Shown: positions 49,831 through 60,900 of the stretch, piece by piece
Layout: each line of letters begins with the position of its first letter
Position numbering within the stretch: the stretch's first letter is position 1
Origin: Closterium sp. NIES-65
Taxonomy: Eukaryota > Streptophyta > Zygnematophyceae > Desmidiales > Closteriaceae
NCBI GenBank assembly: GCA_948144175.1
Contig: CANXME010000400.1
Coordinates: 1-64,000 of the forward strand
DNA length: 64,000 nt
Reading direction: 5' to 3'
Program-made: the position numbers and the translations under genes
Notes under the pieces: model-generated
Told to the model about the DNA's origin: nothing
Seen by the model: only the letters and a program-made list of their open reading frames with translations
The model's database searches: none

Positions 49831-50069
49831 CCTAGACCAAGCATGCTCCTGGACCCGACAAGCACCTGGACCAGGCAAGCTTCTGGACCAGGCAAGCACC
49901 TGGACTAGGCAAGCTCGTGGACCAGGCAAGCTCCTGGACCAGGCAAGCTCCTAGACCAAGCATGCTCCTGGACCCGACAAGCACCTGGACCAGGCAAGCT
50001 TCTGGACCAGGCAAGCACCTGGACTAGGCAAGCTCGTGGACCAGGCAAGCTCCTGGACCAGACAAGCTC
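49831..50069 (+). repeat. Array B: 119-bp duplication at the P3/Q3 breakpoint
   Basis: A 7-monomer block starting CCTAGACCAAGCATGCTCC at 49,831 is repeated from 49,950 (offset 119 bp, exactly 7 x 17). It contains GGACCCGACAAGCACC and GGCAAGCACCTGG. The second copy is collinear with Q1 (25,643) and Q2 (31,333). The duplication lies exactly where P-type sequence changes to Q-type. Confidence 0.85.
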
Positions 50070-53000
50070 TTGGACCAGGCAAGCTCTTGGACTTGGCAAG
50101 CTCTTTGACCAGGCAAGCTCCTGGACCAGGCAAGCTCCTAGACTAGGCAAGCTCCTAGACTAGGCAAGCTCCTAGACCAGGCAAGCTCTTGGACCATGCA
50201 AGCTCCTGGACCACGCGAGCTCCTGGACCAGGCATGCTCGTGGACCAGGCATGCTTCTGGACCAGGCATGCTCCTGGACCAGGCAAGCTTCTGGCCCAAG
50301 CAAGCTCTTGGACCAGGCACGCTCGTGGACCAGGCAAGCTCTTGGACCAGTCAAGCTCCTGGACCAGGCAGGCTCCTGGAACATGCAAGCTCCTGGACCA
50401 GGCAAGCTCCTGGACCAGACAAGCTCTTGAACTAGGAATGTTCATGGACCAGGAAAGCTCCTAGACCAAGCAAGCTCGTCGACCTTGCAAGCTCCTGGAC
50501 CAGGCACGCTCCTGGAACAGGCAAGCTCCTGGACCAGGCAACCTCGTGGACCAGAGCTCCTGGACCACGCAAGCTCGTGGACTAGGCAAGCTCCTGGACC
50601 AGGCAAGCTCCTAGACGAGGCAAACTTCAGGACCAGGCAAGCTCTTGGACCAGGCACGCTCTTGGACCAAGCAAGATCTTGGACCAGGCAAGCTCCAGGA
50701 CCAGGCAAGCTCCTGGAACATGCATTCTCCAGAACCAGGCAAGCTCCTGGCCAGGCAAGCTCTTGGACAAGGAAAGCTCCTGGACCACGCAAGCTCCTGG
50801 ACCAGGCACGCTCCTAGACCATGGAAGCTCCTAGATCACGCAAGCACTTGGACCAGGCAAGCTCTTGGACCAGGCAAGCTCCTGGACCAGGCAAGCTCCT
50901 GGAACACGTAAGCTCCTGGACCACGCAAGTTCTTAGACCAAGCACGCTCCTGGAGCAGGCAAGCTCTTGGACCAGGCAGGCTTCTGGACCAAGCAAGCTC
51001 TTGGACCAAGCAAGCTCCTGGACCACGCACGCTCGTGGACCATGCACGCTCCTGGACCAGGCAAGCTCTTGAACCAGGCAGGCTCGTAGACCAGGCAAGC
51101 TCCTGGACCAGGCAAGCTCCTGGACCAGGCAAGCTCCTTGACCAAACAAGCTCTTGGACCAGGCAAGCTCCTGGACCAGGAAGGCTTCTGGACCAAGCAA
51201 GCTCTTGGACCAGACAAGCTCCTGGACCACGCAAGCTCCTTGACCAGGCAAGCTCCTGGACTAGGCAAGCTCTTGGACCAGGCAAGCTCTTGGACCAGGA
51301 AGGCTCGTGGACCAGGCAAGCTCCTAGACCAGGCAAGCTCCTAGACCAGGCAAGCTCTTGGACCACGAAGGCTCGTGGACCAGGCAAGCTCCTGGACCAG
51401 GCAAGCTCCTGGACCAGGCAAGCTCCTGGACCAGGCAAGCTCCTCGACCACGCAAGCTCCTGGATAACGCAAGCTCTTCGACCACGCACGCTCCTGAACC
51501 CGGCAAGCTCTTGGACCAAGCAGGCTTCTGGACCATGCAAGCTATTGAACCACCCAAGCTCCTGGACCAGGCAAGCTCCTGGACCAGGCAAACTCCAGGA
51601 CTAGGCACGCTCATGGACCTAGCACGCTCCTGGACCGGCAAGCTTCTGGACCAAGCAAACTCGTGGAGCAGGCACGCTCCTGGACCAGGAAAACTCCTGG
51701 ACCAGGCAAGCTCTTAGACCAGGCAAGCTCCTGGACCAGGCAAGCTCCTAGACCAGGCAAGCTCCTGGACCAGGCAAGCTCTTGGACGAGGCAAGCTCTT
51801 GGACCAGGCAAGCTCCTGGACCAGGCAAGCTCCTGGACCAGGCAAGCTCCTGGACAAGGCTAGCTCCAGGACCAGGCAAGCTCTTGGACTAGGCACGCTC
51901 CTGGACCAGGCAAGCTCTTGGACCAGGCAGGCTTCTGGACCAAGCAAGCTCCTGGACCAAACAAGCTCCTGCACCAGGCAAGCTCATGGACTAGGCACGC
52001 TTTTGGACCCGGCAAGCTCCTAGACCAAGCTCGCTCGTGGACCAGGCACGCTCCTGGACAAGGCAAGCTCCGGGACCAGGCAAGCTCCTGGACCAGGCAC
52101 GCTCATGGACCAGGCAAGCTCCTAGACCACGCAAGCTCTTGGACTAGGCACAGTCCTGGACCAGGCAAGCTCTTGGACCAGGCAGGCTTCTGGACCAAGC
52201 AAGCTCCTGGACCAAACAAGCTCCTGGAGCAGGCAAGCTCGTGGACCACGCAAGCTCTTGGACCAGGCACGCTATTTGACCAGGCAAGCTCTTGGATCAG
52301 GCAGGCTTCAGGACCAAGCTAGCTCCTCGACAAGGCAAGCTCGTGGACCAGGCAAGCTTCTAGACCAGGCAAGCTCTTGGACCAGGCAAGCTCTTGGACC
52401 AGGGAAGCTCTTGGACCAAGCAAGCTCCTGGACCAGGCAAGCTCTTGGTACATGCAAGCTCCTGGACCAGGCAAGCTCCTGGACCAGGCAAGCTCTTGGA
52501 CCAGGAAAGCTCCTGGACCAGGCAAGCTCCTAGACCAGACAAGCTAATGGACCAAGAAAGCTCCTGGACAAGGCAAGCTCCTGGAGCTGACACCCTCCTG
52601 GAACACGCAAGCTCTAGGACCAGGCACGCTCCTGGACCAGGCAAGCTCCTGGACCAGGCAAGCTCCTAAACCAAGCAAACTCGTGGACCAGGCACGCTCC
52701 TGGACGAGGCAAGCTCCTGGACCAGGCAAGCTCCTAGACCACGCAAGCTCTTGGACCAGGCAAGCACTTGGACCGGGCAAGCTCCTGGACCAGGCCAGCT
52801 CCTAGACCAGGCAAGCTCCTGGACAAGGCAAAATCCTTGAACAGGCAAGCTCTTGGACCAGGCACGCTCCTGGACCAGGCAAGCTCCTAGACCAGGCAAG
52901 CTCTTGGACTAGGCACGCTCTTGAACCAGGCAAGCTCTTGGACCAGGCAAGCTTCTTGAACAAGCAAGCTCCTGGACCAGGCACACTCTTGGACCAGCCA

Positions 53001-53486
53001 AGCTCCTGGACGAGGCAAGCTCCTAGACGAGGCAAGCTGTTGGACCAGGCAAGCTCCTGGACAAGGCAAGCTCTTGGACAAGGCACGCTTCTGGAACAGG
53101 CAAGCTACAGGACTAGCCAAGCTCCTAGACCAGGCAAGCTCCTGGACCAGGCAAGCTCGTGGACCAAGCAAGCTCTTGGACCAGGCAAGCTCCTGGACCA
53201 GGCCAGCTCTTGGACAAGGCAAGCTCCTGGACCAGGCAAGCTCTTGGACCAGGCAAGTTCTTGGACCAGGCACACTCCTGGACCAGGCACACTCCTGGAC
53301 CAGGCAAGCTCATGGACCAGGCAAGCTCCTTCACCCGGCAAGCTTGTGGACTAGGCAAGCTTCTGGACCAGGCAAGCTCGTCGACCAGGCACGATCCTGG
53401 ACCAGGCAAGCTCCTGGACTAGGCAAGCTCCTCTACCAGGCAAGATCCTGGACCAGGGACGCTCCTAGACCAGGCACACTCATGGA
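49950..53486 (+). repeat. Array B: Q3 block, collinear with Q1 and Q2
   Basis: Q3 matches Q1 (25,643-29,179) at a constant offset of 24,307 bp over about 3.5 kb, with no net insertion or deletion, including GGACCAGAGC at 50,548 and 26,241. Against Q2 the offset is 18,617, then 18,651, then 18,600, because Q2 lost 34 bp and gained 51 bp. Q3 therefore keeps the Q1 length state. It merges into an R unit at 52,506. Confidence 0.85.
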
Positions 53487-54780
53487 CCACGCAAGCTCCT
53501 GGACCTGGCAAGCTCTTGGACCAAGCAAGCTCCTGGACCAGGCAAGCTCCTTGACTAGGGAAGCTCCCGGACCATGCAAGCTCCAGGACAAGGCAAGCTC
53601 TTGGACCAGGCAAGCTCCTCGACCAGGCAAGCTCTTGGACGAGTCAAGCTCCTGGACCAGGCAAGCTCCTGGACCAAGCACGCTCCTGGACCAGGCACGC
53701 TCCTAGACCAAGCAAGCTCCTGGACCCGACAAGCACCTGGACCAGGCAAGCTTCTGGACCAGGCAAGCCCCTGGACTAGGCAAGCTCGTGGACCAGGCAA
53801 GCTCCTGGACCAGACAAGCTCTTGGACCAGGCAAGCTCTTGGACTTGGCAAGCTCTTCGACCAGGCAAGCTCCTGGACCAGGCAAGCTCCTAGACCAGGC
53901 AAGCTCCTAGACTAGGCAAGCTCCTAGACCAGGCAAGCTCTTGGACCATGCAAGCTCCTGGACCAGGCAAGCTCCTGGACCAAGCATGCTCCTGGACCAG
54001 ACATGCTCCTTGACTAGGCATGCTCCTGAACCAGGCATGCTCCTGGACCAGGCAAGCTCGTGGACCATGCAAGCTCTTGGACCAGGCAAGCTCCTGGACC
54101 AGGCAAGCTTCTGGCCCAAGCGAGCTCTTGGACCAGGCACGCTCGTGGACCAGGCAAGCTCTTGGACCAGGCAAGCTCCTGGACCAGGCAAGCTCTTGGA
54201 TCATGCAAGCTCCTAGACCAGGCAAGCTCCTGGACCAGGCAAGCTCTTGAACTAGGAATGCTCATGGACCACGAAAGCTCCTAGACCAAGCAAGCTCCTC
54301 GACCTTGCAAGCTCCTGGACCAGGCAAGCTCGTGGACCAGAGCTCCTGGACCACGCAAGCTCGTGGACTAGGCAAGCTCCTTGAACAGGCAAGCTCCTGG
54401 ACGAGGCAAACTTCAGGACCAGGCAAGCTCTTGGACCAGGCACGCTCTTGGACCAAGCAAGATCTTGGACCAGGCAAGCTCCAGGACCAGGCAAGCTCCT
54501 GGAATATGCATTCTCCAGGACCAGGCAAGCTCACGGACGAGGCAAGCTCTTGGACCAGGATAGCTCCTGGACCACGCAAGCTCCTGGACCAGGCACGCTC
54601 CTAGACCATGCAAGCTCCTAGACAAGGCAAGCTCTTGGACCAGGCAAGCTTCCGGATCAGGCAACCTCGTGGACCAGACATGCTCCTGGACCACGCAAGC
54701 TCCTAGACCAGGCAAGCTCCTGGACCGGGCAAGCTCCTGGACCACGCAAGCACTTGGACCAGGCAAGCTCTTGGACCAGG
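52506..54780 (+). repeat. Array B: 2,275-bp R unit, solitary copy in the second large block
   Basis: Start and end correspond exactly to R copy 1 (33,906; offset 18,600) and R copy 3 (40,730; offset 14,050). The difference between these offsets, 4,550 bp, is two R units, so this locus has one R unit where the first has three. Markers include GGACCAGAGC at 54,334. Private differences include GGAATATGC near 54,502 and GACTAGGCATGC near 54,013. Confidence 0.9.
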
Positions 54781-57700
54781 CAAGCTCCTGGACCAGGCAA
54801 GCTCCTAAAACACGTAAGCTCCAGGACCATGCAAGCTCTTGGACCGAGCACGCTCCTGGAGCAGGCAAGCTCTTGGACCAGGCAGGCTTCTGGACCAAGC
54901 AAGCTCTTGGACCAGGCAATCTTCTGGACCAGGCAAGCTCCTGGACCAGGCACGCTCGTGGACCATGCACGCTCCTGGACCAGGCAAGCTCTTGAACCAG
55001 GCAGGCTAGTGGACCAGGCAAGCTCCTGGACCAGGCAAGCTCCTGGACCAGGCAAGCTCCTTGACCAGGCAAGCTCCTGGACAAGGCAAGCTCCTTGACC
55101 AGGCAAGCTCCTAGACTAGGCAAGCTCTTGGACCAGGCAGGCTTCTGGACCAAGCAAGCTCTTGGACCAGGCAAGCTCCTGGACCAGGCAAGCTCCTGGA
55201 CCAGGCAAGCTCCTGGACCAGGCACGATCGTGGACCATGCACGCTCTTGGACCAGCCAAGCTCTTGGACCAGGAAGGCTCGTGGACTAGGCAAGCTCCTG
55301 GACCAGGCAAGCTCCTATACCAGCCAAGCTCTTGGACCAGGAAGGCCCGTGGACCAGGCAAGCTCCTGGACCAGGCAAGGTCCTGGACCAGGGACGCTCC
55401 TGGACCAGGCACGCTCTTGGACAAGGCACGCTCCTAGACCAGGCAAGCTCCTGGACCAGTCAAGCTCCTGGACCAGGCACGCTCGTGGACCATGCACGCT
55501 CTTGGACCAGGCAAGCTCTTGGACCACGAAGGCTCGTGAACCAGGCAAGCTCCTAGACCAGGCAAGCTCTTGGAGCAGGAAGTCTCGTGGACCAGGCAAG
55601 CTCCTGGATCAGGCAAGCTCCTGGACCAGGCAAGCTCCTGGACCAGGCAAGCTCCTGGACCAGGCAAGCTCCTCGACCACGCAAGCTTCTGTATAACGCA
55701 AGCTCTTGGACCAGGCACGCTCCTGAACCAGGCAAGCTCTTGGACCAAGCAGGCTTCTGGATCAAGCAAGCTATTGGACCACGCAAGCTCCTGGAACAGG
55801 CAAGCTTCTGGACCAGGCAAACTCGTGGACCAATCACGCTCCTGGACCACGCAAACTCCTCGACCAGGCAAGCTCCTAGACTAGGCAAGCTCCTGGACCA
55901 GGCAAGCTCCTAGACCAGGCAAGCTCCTAGACTAGGCAAGCTCCTAGACCAGGCAAGCTCTTGGACCATGCAAGCTCCTGGACCAGGCATGCTCCTGGAC
56001 CAAGCATGCTCCTGGACCAGACATGCTCCTGGACCAGGCATGCTCCTGAACCAGGCATGCTCCTGGACCAGGCAAGCTCGTGGACCATGCAAGCTCTTGG
56101 ACCAGGCAAGCTCCTGGACCAGGCAAGCTTCTGGCCCAAGCGAGCTCTTGGACCAGGCACGCTCGTGGACCAGGCAAGCTCTTGGACCAGGCAAGCTCCT
56201 GGACCAGGCAAGCTCCTGGAACATGCAAGCTCCTAGACCAGGCAAGCTCCTGGACTAGGCAAGCTCTTGAACTAGGAATGCTCATGGACCACGAAAGCTC
56301 CTAGACCAAGCAAGCTCCTCGACCTTGCAAGCTCCTGGACCAGGCAAGCTCGTGGACCAGAGCTCCTGGACCACGCAAGCTCGTGGACTAGGCAAGCTCC
56401 TTGAACAGGCAAGCTCCTGGACGAGGCAAACTTCAGGACCAGGCAAGCTCTTGGACTAGGCACGCTCTTGGACCAAGCAAGATCTTGGACCAGGCAAGCT
56501 CCAGGACCAGGCAAGCTCCTGGAACATGCATTCTCCAGGACCAGGCAAGCTCACGGACGAGGCAAGCTCTTGGACCAGGATAGCTCCTGGACCACGCAAG
56601 CTCCTGGACCAGGCACGCTCCTAGACCATGCAAGCTCCTAGACAAGGCAAGCTCTTGGACCAGGCAAGCTTCCGGACCAGGCAACCTCGTGGACCAGACA
56701 TGCTCCTGGACCACGCAAGCTCCTAGACCAGGCAAGCTCCTGGACCGGGCAAGCTCCTGGACCACGCAAGCACTTGGACCAGGCAAGCTCTTGGACCAGG
56801 CAAGCTCCTGGACCAGGCAAGCTCCTAAAACACGTAAGCTCCTGGACCATGCAAGCTCTTAGACCGAGCACGCTCCTAGAGCAGGCAAGCTCTTGGACCA
56901 GGCAGGCTTCTGGACCAAGCAAGCTCTTGGACCAGGCAAGCTTTTGGACCAGGCAAGCTCCTGGACCAGGCACGCTTGTGGACCATGCACGCTCCTGGAC
57001 CAGGCAAGCTCTTGAACCAGGCAGGCTAGTGGACCAGGCAAGCTCCTGGACCAGGCAAGCTCCTGGACCAGGCAAGCTCCTTGACCAGGCAAGCTCCTGG
57101 ACTAGGAAAGCTCTTGGACCAGGCAGGCTTCTGGACCAAGCAAGCTCTTGGACCAGGCAAGCTCCTGGACCAGGCAAGCTCCTGGACCAGGCAAGCTCCT
57201 GGACCAGGCACGATCGTGGACCATGCACGCTCTTGGACCAGCCAAGCTCTTGGACCAGGAAGGCTCGTGGACTAGGCAAGCTCTTGGACCAGGCAAGCTC
57301 CTATACCAGGCAAGCTCTTGGACCAGGAAGGCCCGTGGACCAGGCAAGCTCCTGGACCAGGCAAGGTCCTGGACCAGGGACGCTCCTGGACCAGGCACGC
57401 TCTTGGACAAGGCACGCTCCTAGACCAGGCAAGCTCCTGGACCAGTCAAGCTCCTAGACCAGGCATGCTCGTGGACGAGGCACGCTCTTGGACCAGGCAA
57501 GCTCTTGGACCACGAAGGCTCGTGAACCAGGCAAGCTCCTAGACCAGGCAAGCTCTTGGAGCAGGAAGTCTCGTGGACCAGGCAAGCTCCTGGATCAGGC
57601 AAGCTCCTGGACCAGGCAAGCTCCTGGACCAGGCAAGCTCGTAGACCAGGCAAGCTCCTCGACCACGCAAGCTCCTGTATAACGCAAGCTCTTGGACCAG

Positions 57701-57947
57701 GCACGCTCCTGAACCAGGCAAGCTCTTGGACCAAGCAGGCTTCTGGATCAAGCAAGCTATTGGACCACGCAAGCTCCTGGACCAGGCAAGCTCCTGGACC
57801 AGGCAAACTCCTGGACTAGGCCGCTCATGGACCATGCACGCTCCTGGACCGGCAAGCTTCTGGACCAAGCAAACTCGTGGACCAATCACGCTCCTGGACC
57901 ACGCAAACTCCTGGACCAGGCAAGCTCCTAGACCAGGCAAGCTCCTG
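53876..57947 (+). repeat. Array B: second pair of S units
   Basis: Two S units of about 2,020 and 2,052 bp, the second beginning near 55,896, are homologous to the pair at 39.8-43.9 kb (offsets 14,050, 14,084, 14,018 and 14,001). GGACCAGAGC markers are at 54,334 and 56,354. Compared with the first pair, the first unit lacks about 66 bp near 55.82 kb, including the GGCCGCTCATGG monomer. Edges are approximate. Confidence 0.72.
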
Positions 57948-60900
57948 GACCAGGCAAGCTCCTAGACCAGGCAAGCTCCTGGACCACGCAAGCTCTTGGA
58001 CCACGCAAGCTCTTGGACCAGGCAAACTCCTGGACCAGGCAAGCTACTGGACCAGGCAAGCTCCTCGACAAGGCTAGCTCCGGGACCAGGCAAGCTCTTG
58101 GACTAGGCACACTCCTGGACCAGGCAAGCTCTTGGACCAGGCAGGCTTCTGGACCAAGCAAGCTCCTGGACCAAACAAGCTCCTGGACCAGGCAAGCTCG
58201 TGGACTAGGCACGCTCCAGGACCACGCACGCTCCTGGACCAGGAAAGCTCCTAGACCAGGCAAGCTCCTGGACCAGGCAAGCTCATCGACCAGGCACGCT
58301 CCTGGACCACGCAAGCTCCTAGACCAGGCATGCTCGTGGACCACGCAAGCTCTTTGACCAGGCACGCTATTGGACCAGGCAAGCTCTTGGACGAGGCAGG
58401 CTTCAGGACCAAGCTAGCTCCTGGATCACGCAAGCTCGTAGACCAGGCAAGCTTCTGGACCAGGCAAGCTCTTGGACCAGGCACGCCCTTGGACCAGGCA
58501 AGCTCTTGGACCAAGCAAGCTCCTGGACCAGGCAAGCTTTTGGAACATGCAAGCTCCTGGACCACGCAAGCTCTTGGACCAGGCAAGCTCCTGGACCACG
58601 CAAGCTCCTTGACCAGGCAAGCTCCTAAACAAGGATAGCTCCTGGACCAGGCACGCTCCTGGACCATGCAAGCTCCTAGACCGGGCAAGCTCCTCGACCA
58701 GGCAAGCTTCTGGACCAGGCAAACTCGTGCACCAGGCACGCTCTTGGACCAGGCAAGCTCCTGGACCAGGCAAGCTCCTAGATCAGGCAAGCTCCTGGAG
58801 CAGGCAAGCTCCTGGACCACGGAAGCTCTTGGACCAGGCAAGCTCTTGGACCAGGCAAGCTCCTGGACCAGGCAAGCTCCGGGACCAGGCAAGTCCTCAA
58901 CCACGCAAGCTCCTGGACCAGGCATGCTCTTGGACCAGGCACGCTCCAGGACCAGGCAAGCTCTTGGACCAGGCAGGCTTCTGGACCAAGCAAGGTCTTG
59001 GACCAGGCAAGCTCCTGGACCAGGCACGCTCGTGGACCATGCATGCTCCTTGACCACACAAGCTCTTGGACCATGCAGGCTCGTGGACCAGGCAAGCTCC
59101 AGGACCAGGCAAGCGTTTGGACCAGGCAAGCTCGTGGATCATGCACGCTCCTAGACCAGGCAAGCTCCTCGACCAGGCAAGCTCCTCGACCAGGCAAGCT
59201 CTTGGACCAGGAAAGCTCCTGGACCAGGCAAGCTCCTGGACCAGGCAAGCTAACGGACCAAGAAAGCTCCTGGACAAGGCAAGCTCCTGGACCAGGCACG
59301 CTCATGAAACAGGCAAGCTCCTGGACCAGGCAAGCTTCTTGACCAGGCACACTTGTGGACCAGGAACGCTCGTGGACCAAGGAACCTCCTAGACCAGGCA
59401 AGCTCTTGGAAGAGTCAAGCTCCTGGACTAGGCAAGCCCCTGGACCACGCAAGCTCCTGGACCAGGCAAGCTCTTGGACCACGCAAGCTCCTGAACCAAG
59501 CAAGCTCCTTGACCACGCAAGCTACTGGACCACGCAAGCTCCAGGACCAAGCAAGCTCTTTGACCAGGCACGCTCTGGGACCAGGCAAGCATTTGGACCA
59601 GGCAGGCTTCTGGACCAAGAAAGCTCTTGGAACAGGCAAGCTCCTGGACCAGGCAAGCTCCTGGGCCGGGCAAGCTCCTGGACCAGGCACGCTCGTGGAC
59701 CATGCACGCTCCTGGACAAGGCAAGCTCTCGGACCAGGCATGCTCGTGGACTAGGCAAGCTCCTGGACCATACAAGCTCTTGGATCAGGCAAGCTCCTTG
59801 ACAAGGCAACCTCCTAGACCAGGCACGCTCGTGGACCATGAACGCTCTGGGACTAGGCAAGCTCTTGGACCAGGCATGCTCGTGGACCAGGCAAGCTCCT
59901 GGACCAGGCAAGCTCCTGGACCAGGCAAGCTCCTAGACCAGGCAAGCTTGTGGACCAGGCACGCTCCTAGACCAGCCACGCTCTTGGACCAGGTAAACTC
60001 GTGGATCAGGCACGCTCCTGGACAAGGCAAGCTCCTGTACCAGGCAAGCTCCTAGACCAGGCAAGCTCTTGGACAAGGAAAGTTCCTGGACCAGGCAAGC
60101 TCTTGGACCAGGCAAGCTAATGGATCAGGCACGCTCCTGAACAAGGCAAGCTCCAAGACCAGGCACGCTCGTGGAACAGGCAAGCTCCTGGACCAGGGAA
60201 GCTCTTGGAACAAGCAAGTTCCTGGACCAGGATAGCTCCTGGACCAGGCAAGCTCCTGTACCACGCAAGCTCTTGGACCAGGCAAGTTCTTGGACCAGGC
60301 AAGCTCCTGGACCAGGCAAGCTCCTGGACTAGGCAAGCTCCTGGACCACGCAAGCGCCTGGACTACCCAAGCTCTTGGACCAGGCACGCTCCTGGACCTG
60401 GGAAGCTCTTGGAGCAGGCAGGCTTTTGGACCAAGCTCTTGGACCAGGCAAGCTCTTGGACCAGGCAAGCTCTTGGACCAGGCAGGCTCGTGGACCAGGC
60501 AAGCACCTGGACCAGGCAAGCTCCTGGACCAGGCAAGCTCCTTGATCAGGCAAGCTACTATATCAAGCAAGCTCCAGGACCAGGCACGCTCGCGGACCAT
60601 GCACGCTCCTTGACCAGGCAAGCTCTTGGACCAAGCAGGCTCGTGGACAAGGCAAGCTCCTAAACCACGCAAGCTCCTTGACCAGGCAAACTCCTGGCCC
60701 ACGCAAGCTCCTGGACCAGGCTCGCTCGTGGACCAGGCATGCTCCTGGACCAAACATGCTCTTGGACCAGGCAAACTCATGGATCAGGCACGCTCCTGGA
60801 CCAGGCAAGCTCCTGGACCAGGCAAGCTCCTGGGATAGGCAAGCTCTTGGACCAGGAAAGCTCCTGGACCAGGCAAGCTCCTGGACCAGACAAGCTAATC

